Source: Antedon mediterranea
Taxonomy: Eukaryota > Echinodermata > Crinoidea > Comatulida > Antedonidae
Direction: 5' to 3'
DNA: 64,000 nucleotides
NCBI RefSeq assembly: GCF_964355755.1
Contig: NC_092678.1
Span: 16,092,922-16,156,921, forward strand
Both the position numbers and the translations under genes were made by a program. Shown piece by piece: positions 12,398-21,736 of the stretch (position 1 is the stretch's first letter; each line of letters starts with the position of its first letter). A model generated the notes under the pieces. That model ran no database searches. It worked only from the letters and a program-made list of their open reading frames with translations, and was not told the DNA's origin.

Positions 12398-13207
12398 AAT
12401 ATGTATTTGTTAAAATTGTAGTAGTATGCCATTATCTATCAACACACTTGAGTTGTTAGAGGACGGTAATTTTAATGCAAACTTTTCTTCACATTAACGT
12501 GTTTCTGACACTCTCTTGACGATGACTATCCAAAAATAAACTCGAACAAGGATTATTGAGTTACCAGGTAATTAGTGATTGTTACGCAATCAATTCTATC
12601 AAGAATAATTTCATAAATTTCCATTTTACTTTGTAAAATCGATATGCTGGTAATATTCGTCAACATCAATTAACTAGTTAATCGGTGAATGTTCAAGGTA
12701 ATTTGGAAAAGTCCGTTGATCTCTGTTTTTAAAATGATCAATAACTATCAGATTCCTACAATTTTTTAAAAAAGATTAGTTAGTTAAAAGTTAAATATGG
12801 AGAGTGTTAATCTGTCTGTGTTTCGCTATTGTACAATATTACGATAATGATGATGATAATCTCAATTAATAACGTAACTATGGTATATAATGTTGCATCA
12901 TGTTTTGTAAATTGACTTATAATAATTAATTGTTATAGTATATGTTGTGAAACGTTGGGTGTTTTCACAAATTATAATAATAAAAAAAAGATGTACAGTT
13001 TTAAATAGTCTACTGTGTTTCGACTTAATATTTAAAAACTATTGAAGCCACTAAGGATAGATTTAAAGAGAATGCTTCCATTTATTAAGCTATTCCCCCA
13101 AGGCCTCTTTGTTAAACTTCCATCTGAAGTTTTCAAGAGACATCCACCAAGTACCAAATGAGTAAGTATTTTTTGTCACATTATCTTCTTTGGGATTTGG
13201 CAGTCCA
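12398..13207 (+). terminator. 3' UTR/flank of copy 2, homologous to copy 3
   Basis: This flank aligns with 59544-60360 almost throughout. An AATAAA at 12979-12984 corresponds to one at 60123-60128 in copy 3 and is the best shared poly(A) signal. Homology continues to gcagtcca, is broken by the insertion at 13208-16104, and then resumes. Confidence 0.65.
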
Positions 13208-13954
13208 CACGGTGGTTTCGATTATAATAACTATGGACATAAATTGTGTTTTCAACGCGCTTTTATTTTTTACGCTAACCAAAGCCTTTGTTGTTAAGGT
13301 TTTGCTGCACGTTTGACTGAACGCGAGAGCCAAGAGAACATCGCAGAGATAGCGATAATTACTAAGCTAGTAAATTAAACGTTACAATCATAATATAAAA
13401 TTTTAACAACAAATATTAATAATTGCAAGTAAATATACTAGTTTTACAACAAGCAATGAAGTAATACTTCAAATTCTGCAATATTAATTCAGTTATTGGT
13501 AAAAATAGTACGATAGTTTTAACGATCGTATTCGATAGATATAATTGTAAATAATTAAATATCGCCCTCAAAAAAAGCGCAAAGTACCTTGCACTCATCG
13601 TCTGATATCTGTCGAACGTAGTCACTTCACCGAAAACTGACTGTTCAACGATCATTTTCAATATTTATTCTTTCACCGTTTAAGTTTTCGTTTTGACGTA
13701 AAAACTGGTTAGATCTCCACACACCTGGAAAATAAGACTACTTTTTAAACTATAATGACATTTGATGTGAGTATTTTGGCATATTAAGATGCCTAGCCAG
13801 AGAGGGATACACTGAACTACCTGTATAATTCATAGAACGTTATTTACATTATCATTTTACTGTATTTCATTGTATTATTTGTGTTGTGTAAATAAATTTC
13901 TGATTACAAAAATTACATAATTAATTAGGCATAGGCCTACGAATAATACTAATT

Positions 13955-14782
13955 ATGGATTTCCTTTCTGAATCTTTATTAAATATTTGTAGAATTTGAA
14001 TAAAATTCAAAATTTCTGACCGAAAATATGAACTTAAAAGCATCAAAACACAAACTTTAAATTTTCTAAACATTAAAATTGTTGAAGAAGATAAAAATGT
14101 TCATCCATCATATGTTTGTCATACTTGTCAATCAGCTGCATACAAACAAACGACATTAATTACACCTTACATCTGGAGACAACACGATGATTTACATTGC
14201 ACAGCTTGTTATCTTTATGAATATCAACAGAAACAAGGTCACAGGATAAAATTCAATAAAACAACTTTCATGCAATATTTAAAATTCAATTCATTAACTG
14301 AGCAATTCACCCTTTATGACCAATCAGCACTGTCTTTGTTTCAATGTTCTATTGTAAACATATTCTGTCGCTTGATAATGTAGAAACTCCGTGTTCCCAC
14401 CATTTTTGTATGTACTGTCTCTGTCAATTTTCTGTACTCTTCGACTACGTAAATTTCCATGTTTTGCCTGTGCGTCACCGATAACATTTGAACGTGACAT
14501 GAAAAAACCATCATTACTAGTAGGCCTACAACAATCTTTGCAAACGGTTGAATTGCAATTTCGGTTGTGTAGAAAATGTCTGAAGTATAACGAGTGCAGT
14601 CAGCATAAATGCACAACAGAGGCTGAGCAACGGTATAATGCTGTAACCAATTCAATTAAGACCATAAACAAGGAAATTGTTGACGATAAGATACCCGAAC
14701 CTTTCCAGCAAGGAAGTTGGTATACAAATTACTAAAACAAACAAAAGAAATTGAGTTACCAACAAATGGAAGAGAAGGCCTG
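13955..14782 (+). pseudogene. RAG1-like N-terminal zinc-binding region, decayed
   Basis: From an ATG at 13955 the frame reads LLNICRI, then a TGA at 13997 where the second Cys of a C-x2-C would be. The motif HPSYVCHTC follows, then W-x2-H-x5-C-x2-C (HDDLHCTAC). This order matches the N-terminal zinc region of vertebrate RAG1 (CRIC, HPTEFCHNC, then W-H-C-x2-C). One missing base near 14353 shifts into a RING finger: VETPCSHHFCMYC aligns with the RAG1 RING (DPVE-x-C-x-H-x-FC-x2-C). A further shift near 14430 leads to the last RING pair PCFAC and a Cys/His-rich tail (CRKC...C..HKC). A GTGAGT at 14783 could be a splice donor. One stop and at least two frameshifts make it non-functional as read. 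Assignment to RAG1-like rather than another RING/ZAD-type protein rests on motif order and on the element's ends. Confidence 0.78.
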
Positions 14783-15066
14783 GGTGAGTTATTTTTTTTA
14801 GAAAGCCAACATTTTTCACAAAACCACTGTACCAAAGTCCAGAGATTTTATTGAATAATGGGCAAATCAAATTAACCTAAATATTATAATATAATAGTAT
14901 ATATATTTTAGACATTATTTTTAAAAACTGACCATCAATTTCAACTACTCACCATGGCTTCAAAGAAACACGCGTTCTTGCTCGCCATCCCATAATAAGA
15001 TAAAATAACCGCTCATTTAACATGTTCTCATGAATATTCATATTTTTTTCGTTTTTGAGGCTCTAA

Positions 15067-15946
15067 TATGGAACGCCGTTTACGCAACATTTCAATGATA
15101 TGAATTTTATGACGCGATATGTGAATGAAATGCATCGATATGAATTGAATGGTGCGATATATGAATGAAATGTTTTGAATTGAATGCTTTGAATTGAATG
15201 TTTTGAATGAAATGTTTTGAATGAAATGTTTTGAATGAAATGTTTTGAATAAATTGTTTTGAATGCAATGTTTTTAATGAAATGTTTTGAATGAAATGTT
15301 TTGAATGAAATGTTTTAAATGAAATGTTTTGAATGAAATGTGTGAATTGAATTGAAAAGTCAAACTATTGATGGCGTATGTCATTCCCGCTCGCGATTTT
15401 TTTTCTCAACCTCTTAGGCCTAAGCGTGGGTACCCTCATCTCCTTTCCACGCTGCCTTTACAGAGAATCCTAACAGACCTGGGTTCGGAAATATGTATTC
15501 CAATGTTTCAGGTCTGTTAGGATTCTCTGTAAAGGATCCATATTGATGACAGCGTGGAAAGGAGATGAGGGTACCCAGGCCTAGGCCTAAGAGGTTAAAA
15601 CAAAATCGCGAGCGGGAATGACATACGCCGCCAATAGTTTGACTTTTCAATTCAATTCAAACATTTCATTCAAAACATTTCATTCAAAACATTTCATTCA
15701 AAACATTTCGTTCAAAACATTTCATTCAAAACATTTTATTCAAAACATTCAATTCAAAATATTTCATTCAAAACATTTCATTCAAAACATTTCATTCAAA
15801 ACATTCAATTCAAAGCATTCAATTCAAAACATTTCATTCATATCTCGCGCCATTCAATTCATATCGATGCATTTCATTCACATATCGGGCACATATCGCG
15901 TCATAAAATTCATATCATCAAAATGTTGCGTAAACGGCGTTCCATA
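15067..15946. mobile_element. Foldback element nested in the RAG-like insertion
   Basis: The 880-base element is almost entirely a giant hairpin. Ends TATGGAACGCCGTTTACG and its complement are flanked by 6-base duplications CTCTAA (15061-15066, 15947-15952). Each arm carries a tandem array of a unit of about 12-14 bases (ttttgaatgaaatg on the left, its complement on the right). A second unique palindromic block at about 15410-15600 turns over near 15490. The long open frame across the right array encodes only a repetitive FHSKHFIQN peptide and is not a gene. Confidence 0.88.
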
Positions 15947-16104
15947 CTCTAATTCGTTAATTGTATAGGTCACTCACAAAATCCAAGAAAAAAACGTGGC
16001 TTCCGGGTATACATTTAGTGCGCCCTCTCTGGTTAGTTTATGGAAAATATTAGATTAAAATTATAGAGGGTGTATGACTTTTTGTCAATAACGAAACCAC
16101 CGTG

Positions 16105-16372
16105 TCCACTGCATGACACATCACTCATAAAGTTCTCAATATGCTTCTATATTTTGCCATTTCTCTAGCTCGGTCTCTTTTCATTTTCCCTATCCTTAGT
16201 TGCCAATCTGCTTGTCAATGTATTATCCACATATGTTTAATCTATATGAAACACAAACAGTTTCCCCACTGCAGTACGCCGCTGTGTGACATCCGATTCG
16301 TCTGTATGTTGCTACTGAGATGTTCATGGGCTATATGAAAAGTTCTTAAACAAAATATAACTGATTTATGAA
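16105..16372. repeat. Resumed paralogous 3' flank (matches 60356-60626)
   Basis: About 265 bases continue the alignment with the copy 3 flank right after the RAG-like insertion, beginning tccactgca and ending near ctgatttatga. They mark the far end of the sulfotransferase duplication unit. Confidence 0.85.
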
Positions 16373-17149
16373 AATGTACAGCACTAGGTGCATACTTAGT
16401 GAAAATGAATTTTTCTATGCAAACAATCCTACAACTGGCAATCTATGGATATAGGCTTATCAAAGCGAGACTGATTTCACATGGGTATCGACAGAATGCA
16501 GTAAATATAAAAGTACATAAATACCTGGAAATATCTAATAAAATATATGTTCAGACATGTTTAGAACATGGAGGTATTTACCTCCATGTTTAGAACTTAT
16601 ACTCTTATTTTTCAAACTGTTTAAAGTAGCAGCGCAAACCAAAATTACGTTTTGTGTGAACGCGTTTATTATTAGTGTGTTTAAAATCGGGATGAAAAAA
16701 CGGGAGTAATTCGAGTTATCCCATTCAATGTTTTAGACATAATCAATTGAATTATCTTATATTTTAATACAGTTTTCTTTGTAATTTACTTGTAGTTCTG
16801 TAGTAAGTAAAGTGTGGTTTGTGTATTATAGGTTATTAATTTCTTTTGTTGTTTATGCAGATAAATGAGAACCAAATGATCATAAACCCGGTGAAGGTGA
16901 AGACTGTGTTGAGGTTGAAAATACGAAATCAACAGACACATGGAATGATGGCCCTTGTTATAGGTTAAACGCATATGTGTGTGAAATAAGTAAGCGGATA
17001 TATCAACTATTAAAGATGTATTGTCCCCCAAAAATATGAAAAATTAAGATTAATTAAATAAGACTTTGAATAGGTTATTTTGTAGTTTTAATAAAGTTAA
17101 TCACTTCAGTAGAACAAAAATGGGGTAAACAATGTTTTCACTTATAAAA
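16373..17149. other. Non-coding spacer
   Basis: No gene is seen. A 20-base-scale inverted repeat lies around 16555-16590 (catgttt-agaacatggaggta and its partner). The rest is AT-rich. Confidence 0.4.
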
Positions 17150-18198
17150 GTGACAATGATTTCGGCAGCACTTGGTCCTTTGAAGGAAAGAAACGGTTCA
17201 TCTCGTCAGGCTATTGCTAATGTAATATAATGTGTGGAGGTTTTACTGTATTAAAGTATCGCTTGGTTGATTGAATGTCACAGTTGTTTATTCAATAATA
17301 CGTTATAATACACCATCAATACAATATATAAATACAGAAAAAGGAACAAAGTATAAGAGTGATGCAGCTGTAAGTGAGGTGTGGCTGTAGATGTGCTTCT
17401 GAAGAAGTATCGGTAAGGTGTGTGCTCCAAGAAGTGTATGTGAGGTGTATATCGGCTTCAGTTAATTAGCATATGTCATCATCATCTCTTAGGTCAATGA
17501 TTGGTCATAAGTTGGTCCAGGGCCTTTCTGGAGGGATTGATTAATTGTATATTAAGGTATTTCAATGATGGATATCATTGTCAAATATGTACTTAAATAG
17601 TGTCAATCTCTATTGGTTCAACAATGGGAAAGTTCATAAAGTTAAGCAAAGTGTTTTCATTAGGGATTTAATATATGGAGTAAATGTTTAAAACATCTGG
17701 ACTGGACCTTCTGTGGAAAATTCATGAACTCAATTGAATTGTAATACAAAGGTTGATTTCGCAATTATAAATTTATATCATTACATTACACTAAGTACAT
17801 TTTTGCCAACTACAAAGTCGATGCCAACATAAAAAAAACCTATCTCCGTATGGCGTTGAAACGCGGAGTCGAGAGCAACAAACTAGTCCAAACCGAAGGT
17901 ACTAGAGCCAGTGGTTTATTCAAGCTAAATCAGACTGCAGCAAAAGTTGATGCGGCTGCAAAGGCAAAGAAGGAACAGCTAAGAATAAGGCAGTTGACCA
18001 AAAAGACCAAAAAAACAGCTGCAAAGAAGGCAAAGAAACCAGCTACCAAGTCACTTAAAGAAGTCGGAAAAAAGAAGCCATCTTTTAAGCCTAAAAAGGC
18101 TAAATCTCCTGCAAAGAAGCCAAAGACCAAGAAGGCCAAAAATCCGAAAGCTAAAAAAGGCTTCAATATCACCAAAGAAGGCAGCTGCAAAGAATTAA
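17150..18198 (+). pseudogene. Histone H1 pseudogene interrupted by an LTR
   Basis: The first half of the winged-helix domain is read at 17150-17220 (VTMISAALGPLKERNGSSRQ, then AIA). It resumes at 17795 with YIFANYKVDANIKKTYLRM and runs through ALKRGVESNKLVQT into a lysine/alanine-rich tail. The break is exactly the LTR at 17221-17790 plus its CTAA duplication. Removing these restores the I-A-K-Y-I junction of metazoan H1. An A-run near 18155 shifts the frame: the ancestral frame reads SISPKKAAAK and stops with TAA at 18196, while the current open frame runs on to 18233. The N-terminal tail is not recognisable. H1 normally binds linker DNA. This copy cannot encode a complete protein. Confidence 0.9.
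17221..17790. mobile_element. Solo LTR-like element, copy 1, inside histone H1
   Basis: The 570-base unit begins TGTAATATAATG and ends ATTACATTACA (TG...CA, with the 6-base inverted end TGTAAT/ATTACA). It is flanked by CTAA at 17217-17220 and 17791-17794, a 4-base duplication. A second copy at 51303-53971 has its own 4-base duplication. No internal coding region or second LTR is adjacent, as expected for a solo LTR. A short-TIR DNA element cannot be fully excluded. Confidence 0.85.
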
Positions 18199-18222
18199 AA
18201 TATTTACGACCAAAAACCAAAC

Positions 18223-18237
18223 GGCTCTTTTAGAGCC
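18223..18237 (+). promoter_or_regulatory. Histone 3' stem-loop (H1 pseudogene), shortened loop
   Basis: GGCTCT-TTT-AGAGCC keeps the six-base-pair stem of replication-dependent histone mRNAs with the ACCA-type flank. The loop is 3 bases instead of the usual 4, so SLBP binding would probably be impaired. The stop of the frameshifted frame lies inside the stem-loop. A purine-rich aaagaga at 18250-18256 resembles the downstream element that pairs with U7 snRNA. Confidence 0.8.
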
Positions 18238-19087
18238 ACCAAATATCCTAAAGAGATTTGATCGCTTTCACGTATATCCTTTACTGAAATAATAAAATGT
18301 TATGAATGCATAAAAAGATGATTTGGATATACGCCACATTTGTTTTATAATCCATTTATGAAACATTACAAATAGTGCAATATTTTATAATAATTTGCTT
18401 TTTTTTTTAAATGGCAAAGAAAAAGTTATTATACACATGAACATAATACAGTATCACAGTTATGGATATAAAAGATGATTCCTTATATTAATATAGCATA
18501 CTAATTTAAACATCATTGCTTATCAAAGAAAATAATTATAATTCTATTGTTGAAGGAGGTGGAAATGAATCAATTCATCTTCAATTTTTACTATCTTGAG
18601 ATGCTTTGATTGAGTACATGCCACTAATTAAATGCAACTGGTGTTGATTATCAATTAAATAGAATCGCTCCCGATTTCCCCTTTTGATATCTACGTTGTT
18701 TTTAGGTTCGATTGGATAGCTATTCCTTTCACCTTATACAGACGGGTATAATGTAATTGTAAATTACTGCATACATAAACGGTATATTTATTATAATTTA
18801 TAAATAATGTCCATGTTACAAATGTTTCAACCTTTGATTTCGACGAATGAAAAGTTAAATCTACTGAAGTGAATGAATAAAGGTTGAATTGGTTAACTAA
18901 TATTTTTATATAACACAATATAAAACAAACGACGGTAAAGTGAGTCAACACATTTTATGATTCAATATTTCGAACTTTCTTTGTTCAACTTCAGGAATGC
19001 ATGACAAAGAAAAACCAACTTTTATTTCTCACAAAAATACAAAATCAATTGCTTTTATTGTTTACCATATCACATTTGATCATCCTC
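18238..19087. other. AT-rich spacer
   Basis: No gene. A piece at about 18635-18690 (atgcaactggtgttg ... aatagaatcg) has a diverged partner at 23808-23885, on the other side of the large inverted-repeat element. Confidence 0.4.
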
Positions 19088-19341
19088 CTAGGCCTACTCC
19101 TAGTCAATTATGGTTATTGATTATTCGAATTACGTAATTAGTTTAGTAGCTCATCTACCTTTTTAGCAGGGCATAATGAATATCGTAGCTAGGCTAGGCC
19201 TACTAGCGTGAAATCAACCAATTATTTGGGTGGTACGAGGCGGTACGAGGGGGTGGTGTATAGGAAGTTAAGTACGAGTTGGCGTAGGTACGAGTCGACC
19301 AGGGTAAACCCACTAGCCCTACTAGAGCATAGACTATAGTC

Positions 19342-20397
19342 CGGGTGTCACGAAACCTAAGACCACGAAAGCTAAGACCCCCTAAGACCTAAGATCACGA
19401 AAGCTAAGACCCAAGACCTAAGATTACAAATACAAAGATATACTACAGCTTAAAAACAATACTTGTTTATCCATAAATAATTTTAAACATAGTAGGTTTC
19501 ATTTATTACCATAAATAAAATTAAATACTACCGCAAAACATAGATAAACTCACGTTATTTTCGCCCGTTGAGTAAATGTATATTTTTTCTTTACAACAAA
19601 CAAACTTGACGGGTTGTTTGTTGGTATATATTTACTCCAACTGTGTTGGTTCAGAGAATGTTTTTCTTTCGCACCTGCCTTTCTTGTATTTTGACTCCAA
19701 ATTTGTTGACTTTATCCTGAATACCACACTTTAAAATTAGGACTTATAAGTACTTTCAGAAGGAGAAACACATAAAAACAAATAAATAAATCCTTTAAAT
19801 TGATGATTTTACAGACGTGTTTCGTTGTACACTGTAACTCCTCCCATGCTCAATGTTTTTGTTTCTATGGAGCGCCAAAAGAGCAACAATAATAGAACAA
19901 GTATAAAAACAGAAAGAAAACGAAAACAAAAACAAAAAAAAACTTATTATCATGATTTTTAAACTAAAATTTATTTGCGAGTATTTATTTCTTCGTACTA
20001 GCATGATTATACTATTATCATTACAATTTTAATTTTACATTGTTCCATCCACACTGTAGATGGACTCCACAGAATTTTCAGCCCTCTATATAATTTTTGC
20101 TCTTTTGACGTTCCATAGAAACAAAAACATTGAACATTGGGTAGACCTACTGTACTGTAGGCTAGTCATGCAAAATTCGCAAACAGTATGTGTGCGAGAA
20201 AAACATCTGTAAAATCATCAATTTAAAAATGTATTTGTTACTTTTTATGTGATTCTTTTTCATAAAAGTGCTAATTCTAAGGTGTGGTATTCAGAATAAA
20301 AGTAGGGAGTTAAAATTCAAGGCAGGTGCGAAAGATAAATATTGTAATCTTAGGTCTTGGGTCTTAGCTTTCGTGGTCTTAGGTTTCGTGACACCCG
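19342..20397. mobile_element. Foldback-type DNA element with 8-bp target duplication
   Basis: The 1,056-base element has ends CGGGTGTCACGAAACC and its complement. It is flanked by CTATAGTC at 19334-19341 and 20398-20405. The uninterrupted site is present in complement near 23170. Arms carry a degenerate tandem of the word cctaagaccacgaaagctaa, then unique inverted blocks (for example tgtttttgtttctatgga) that meet near 20030. It is non-coding. An 8-base duplication fits hAT or P superfamilies, but without a transposase the class is open. Confidence 0.87.
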
Positions 20398-20491
20398 CTA
20401 TAGTCCTGCGAGAATGGGAAATCTGGCCTAGATAGGCATAGGCCTACATTAGGTACGCCGCAAAAAAAGCTATGCTATGAGCATAAAAAGG

Positions 20492-21736
20492 GGTGCAGGT
20501 CAAGTCGGCCCTATAACCGTCTCGGCCAAAGTCAAGTCGGCCGCACGTCAAGTAGGCCCAAAGTCAACTCGGCCCCAAGTCAACTCGGCCTCAAGTCAAC
20601 TCGGCCTCACGTCAACTCGGCCAAAAACTAATCGGTCAACTCGGCCACAATAAAGTATGGAACGCAAAAAGTGCTTAATATTATTATGATTCTTACTATC
20701 CACGCTTTTAAAAAAATGAATAAAAAAAAAATATATAATTAAATAATATCATATAAAAAAATGAACTCATTCCCCCGGTCAGTGAAAACACGTAGCAGTT
20801 GTAGAGTCGAAAAAGCTGCCAAAGGCGCAGCTACGAATTGTTTTCAATTGTGCAATTTGAAATTTTATTAAACGTATTAATAAAGGAAATTTGGTGAAAT
20901 CATTCCTAATTTTTTTGCTAAATATATTATTGAGGCCGAGTTGACTTGAGGCCGAGTTGACTTGAGGCCGAGTTGACTTGAGGCCGAGTTGACTTGAGGC
21001 CGAGTTGACTTGAGGCCGAGTTGACTTGAGGCCGAGTTGACTTGAGGCCGAGTTGACTTGAGGCCGAGTTGACTTGAGGCCGAGTTGACTTGAGGCCGAG
21101 TTGACTTGAGGCCGAGTTGACTTGAGGCCGAGTTGACTTGAGGCCGAGTTGACTTGAGGCCGAGTTGACTTGAGGCCGAGTTGACTTGAGGCCGAGTTGA
21201 CTTGAGGCCGAGTTGACTTGAGGCCGAGTTGACTTGAGGCCGAGTTGACTTGAGGCCGAGTTGACTTGAGGCCGAGTTGACTTGAGGCCGAGTTGACTTG
21301 AGGCCGAGTTGACTTGAGGCCGAGTTGACTTGAGGCCGAGTTGACTTGAGGCCGAGTTGACTTGAGGCCGAGTTGACTTGAGGCCGAGTTGACTTGAGGC
21401 CGAGTTGACTTGAGGCCGAGTTGACTTGAGGCCGAGTTGACTTGAGGCCGAGTTGACTTGAGGCCGAGTTGACTTGAGGCCGAGTTGACTTGAGGCCGAG
21501 TTGACTTGAGGCCGAGTTGACTTGAGGCCGACTTGACTTGAGGCCGACTTGACTTGAGGCCGACTTGACTTGAGGCCGACTTGACTTGAGGCCGACTTGA
21601 CTTGAGGCCGACTTGACTTGAGGCCGACTTGACTTGAGGCCGACTTGACTTGAGGCCGACTTGACTTGAGGCCGACTTGACTTGAGGCCGACTTGACTTT
21701 GGTCGAGACGGTTTAGGGCCGACTTGGATCGAAACC
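20492..21736. mobile_element. TIR element carrying an expanded 16-bp minisatellite
   Basis: The 1,245-base element is flanked by CATAAAAAGG at 20482-20491 and 21737-21746. Its roughly 50-base ends are inverted (tcaagtcggccctataaccg and, complemented, ccaagtcggccctaaaccg). Inside each end are copies of a 16-base word related to aagtcaactcggcctc: a few irregular copies on the left and an enormous regular array on the right. The central 20650-20930 is unique and non-coding. The intact site lies in the right arm of the surrounding palindrome near 23091-23106. Confidence 0.85.
20932..21699. repeat. 16-bp minisatellite, about 48 units
   Basis: The unit gaggccgagttgactt repeats without interruption about 37 times. 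The single-base variant gaggccgacttgactt then repeats about 11 times from about 21524. The array lacks stops in one minus-strand frame, which creates a 291-codon open frame encoding only a 16-residue periodic peptide (SQLGLKSTRPQVNSA). That frame is not a gene. Confidence 0.95.

Larger units (their letters stand above)
13208..16104 (+). mobile_element. RAG-like (ProtoRAG/Transib-type) transposon relic with TIRs
   Basis: The 2,897-base insertion is bounded by 13-base perfect inverted ends, CACGGTGGTTTCG at 13208-13220 and its complement at 16092-16104. The paralogous flank of sulfotransferase 3 keeps the uninterrupted site at 60355-60364 (gtccactgca). The filled site has GTCCA before and TCCAC after the element, so TCCA is certainly duplicated. 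A 5-base TCCAC duplication is implied if one terminal C has been lost. CAC-starting ends with a CACGGTG heptamer and 5-base GC-rich target duplications are known features of Transib and RAG-like transposons. The element carries a decayed RAG1-like N-terminal region at 13955-14782. No RAG1 core catalytic domain or RAG2-like kelch protein is visible. A foldback element is nested at 15067-15946. Confidence 0.82.

Noticed and set aside
15618-15968. 116-codon frame with FHSKHFIQN repeats
   Set aside because: It is the tandem array in the arm of a foldback element.
17930-18220. Minus-strand frame over the H1 tail
   Set aside because: It is the complement of lysine/alanine-rich codons, giving a phenylalanine-rich shadow.
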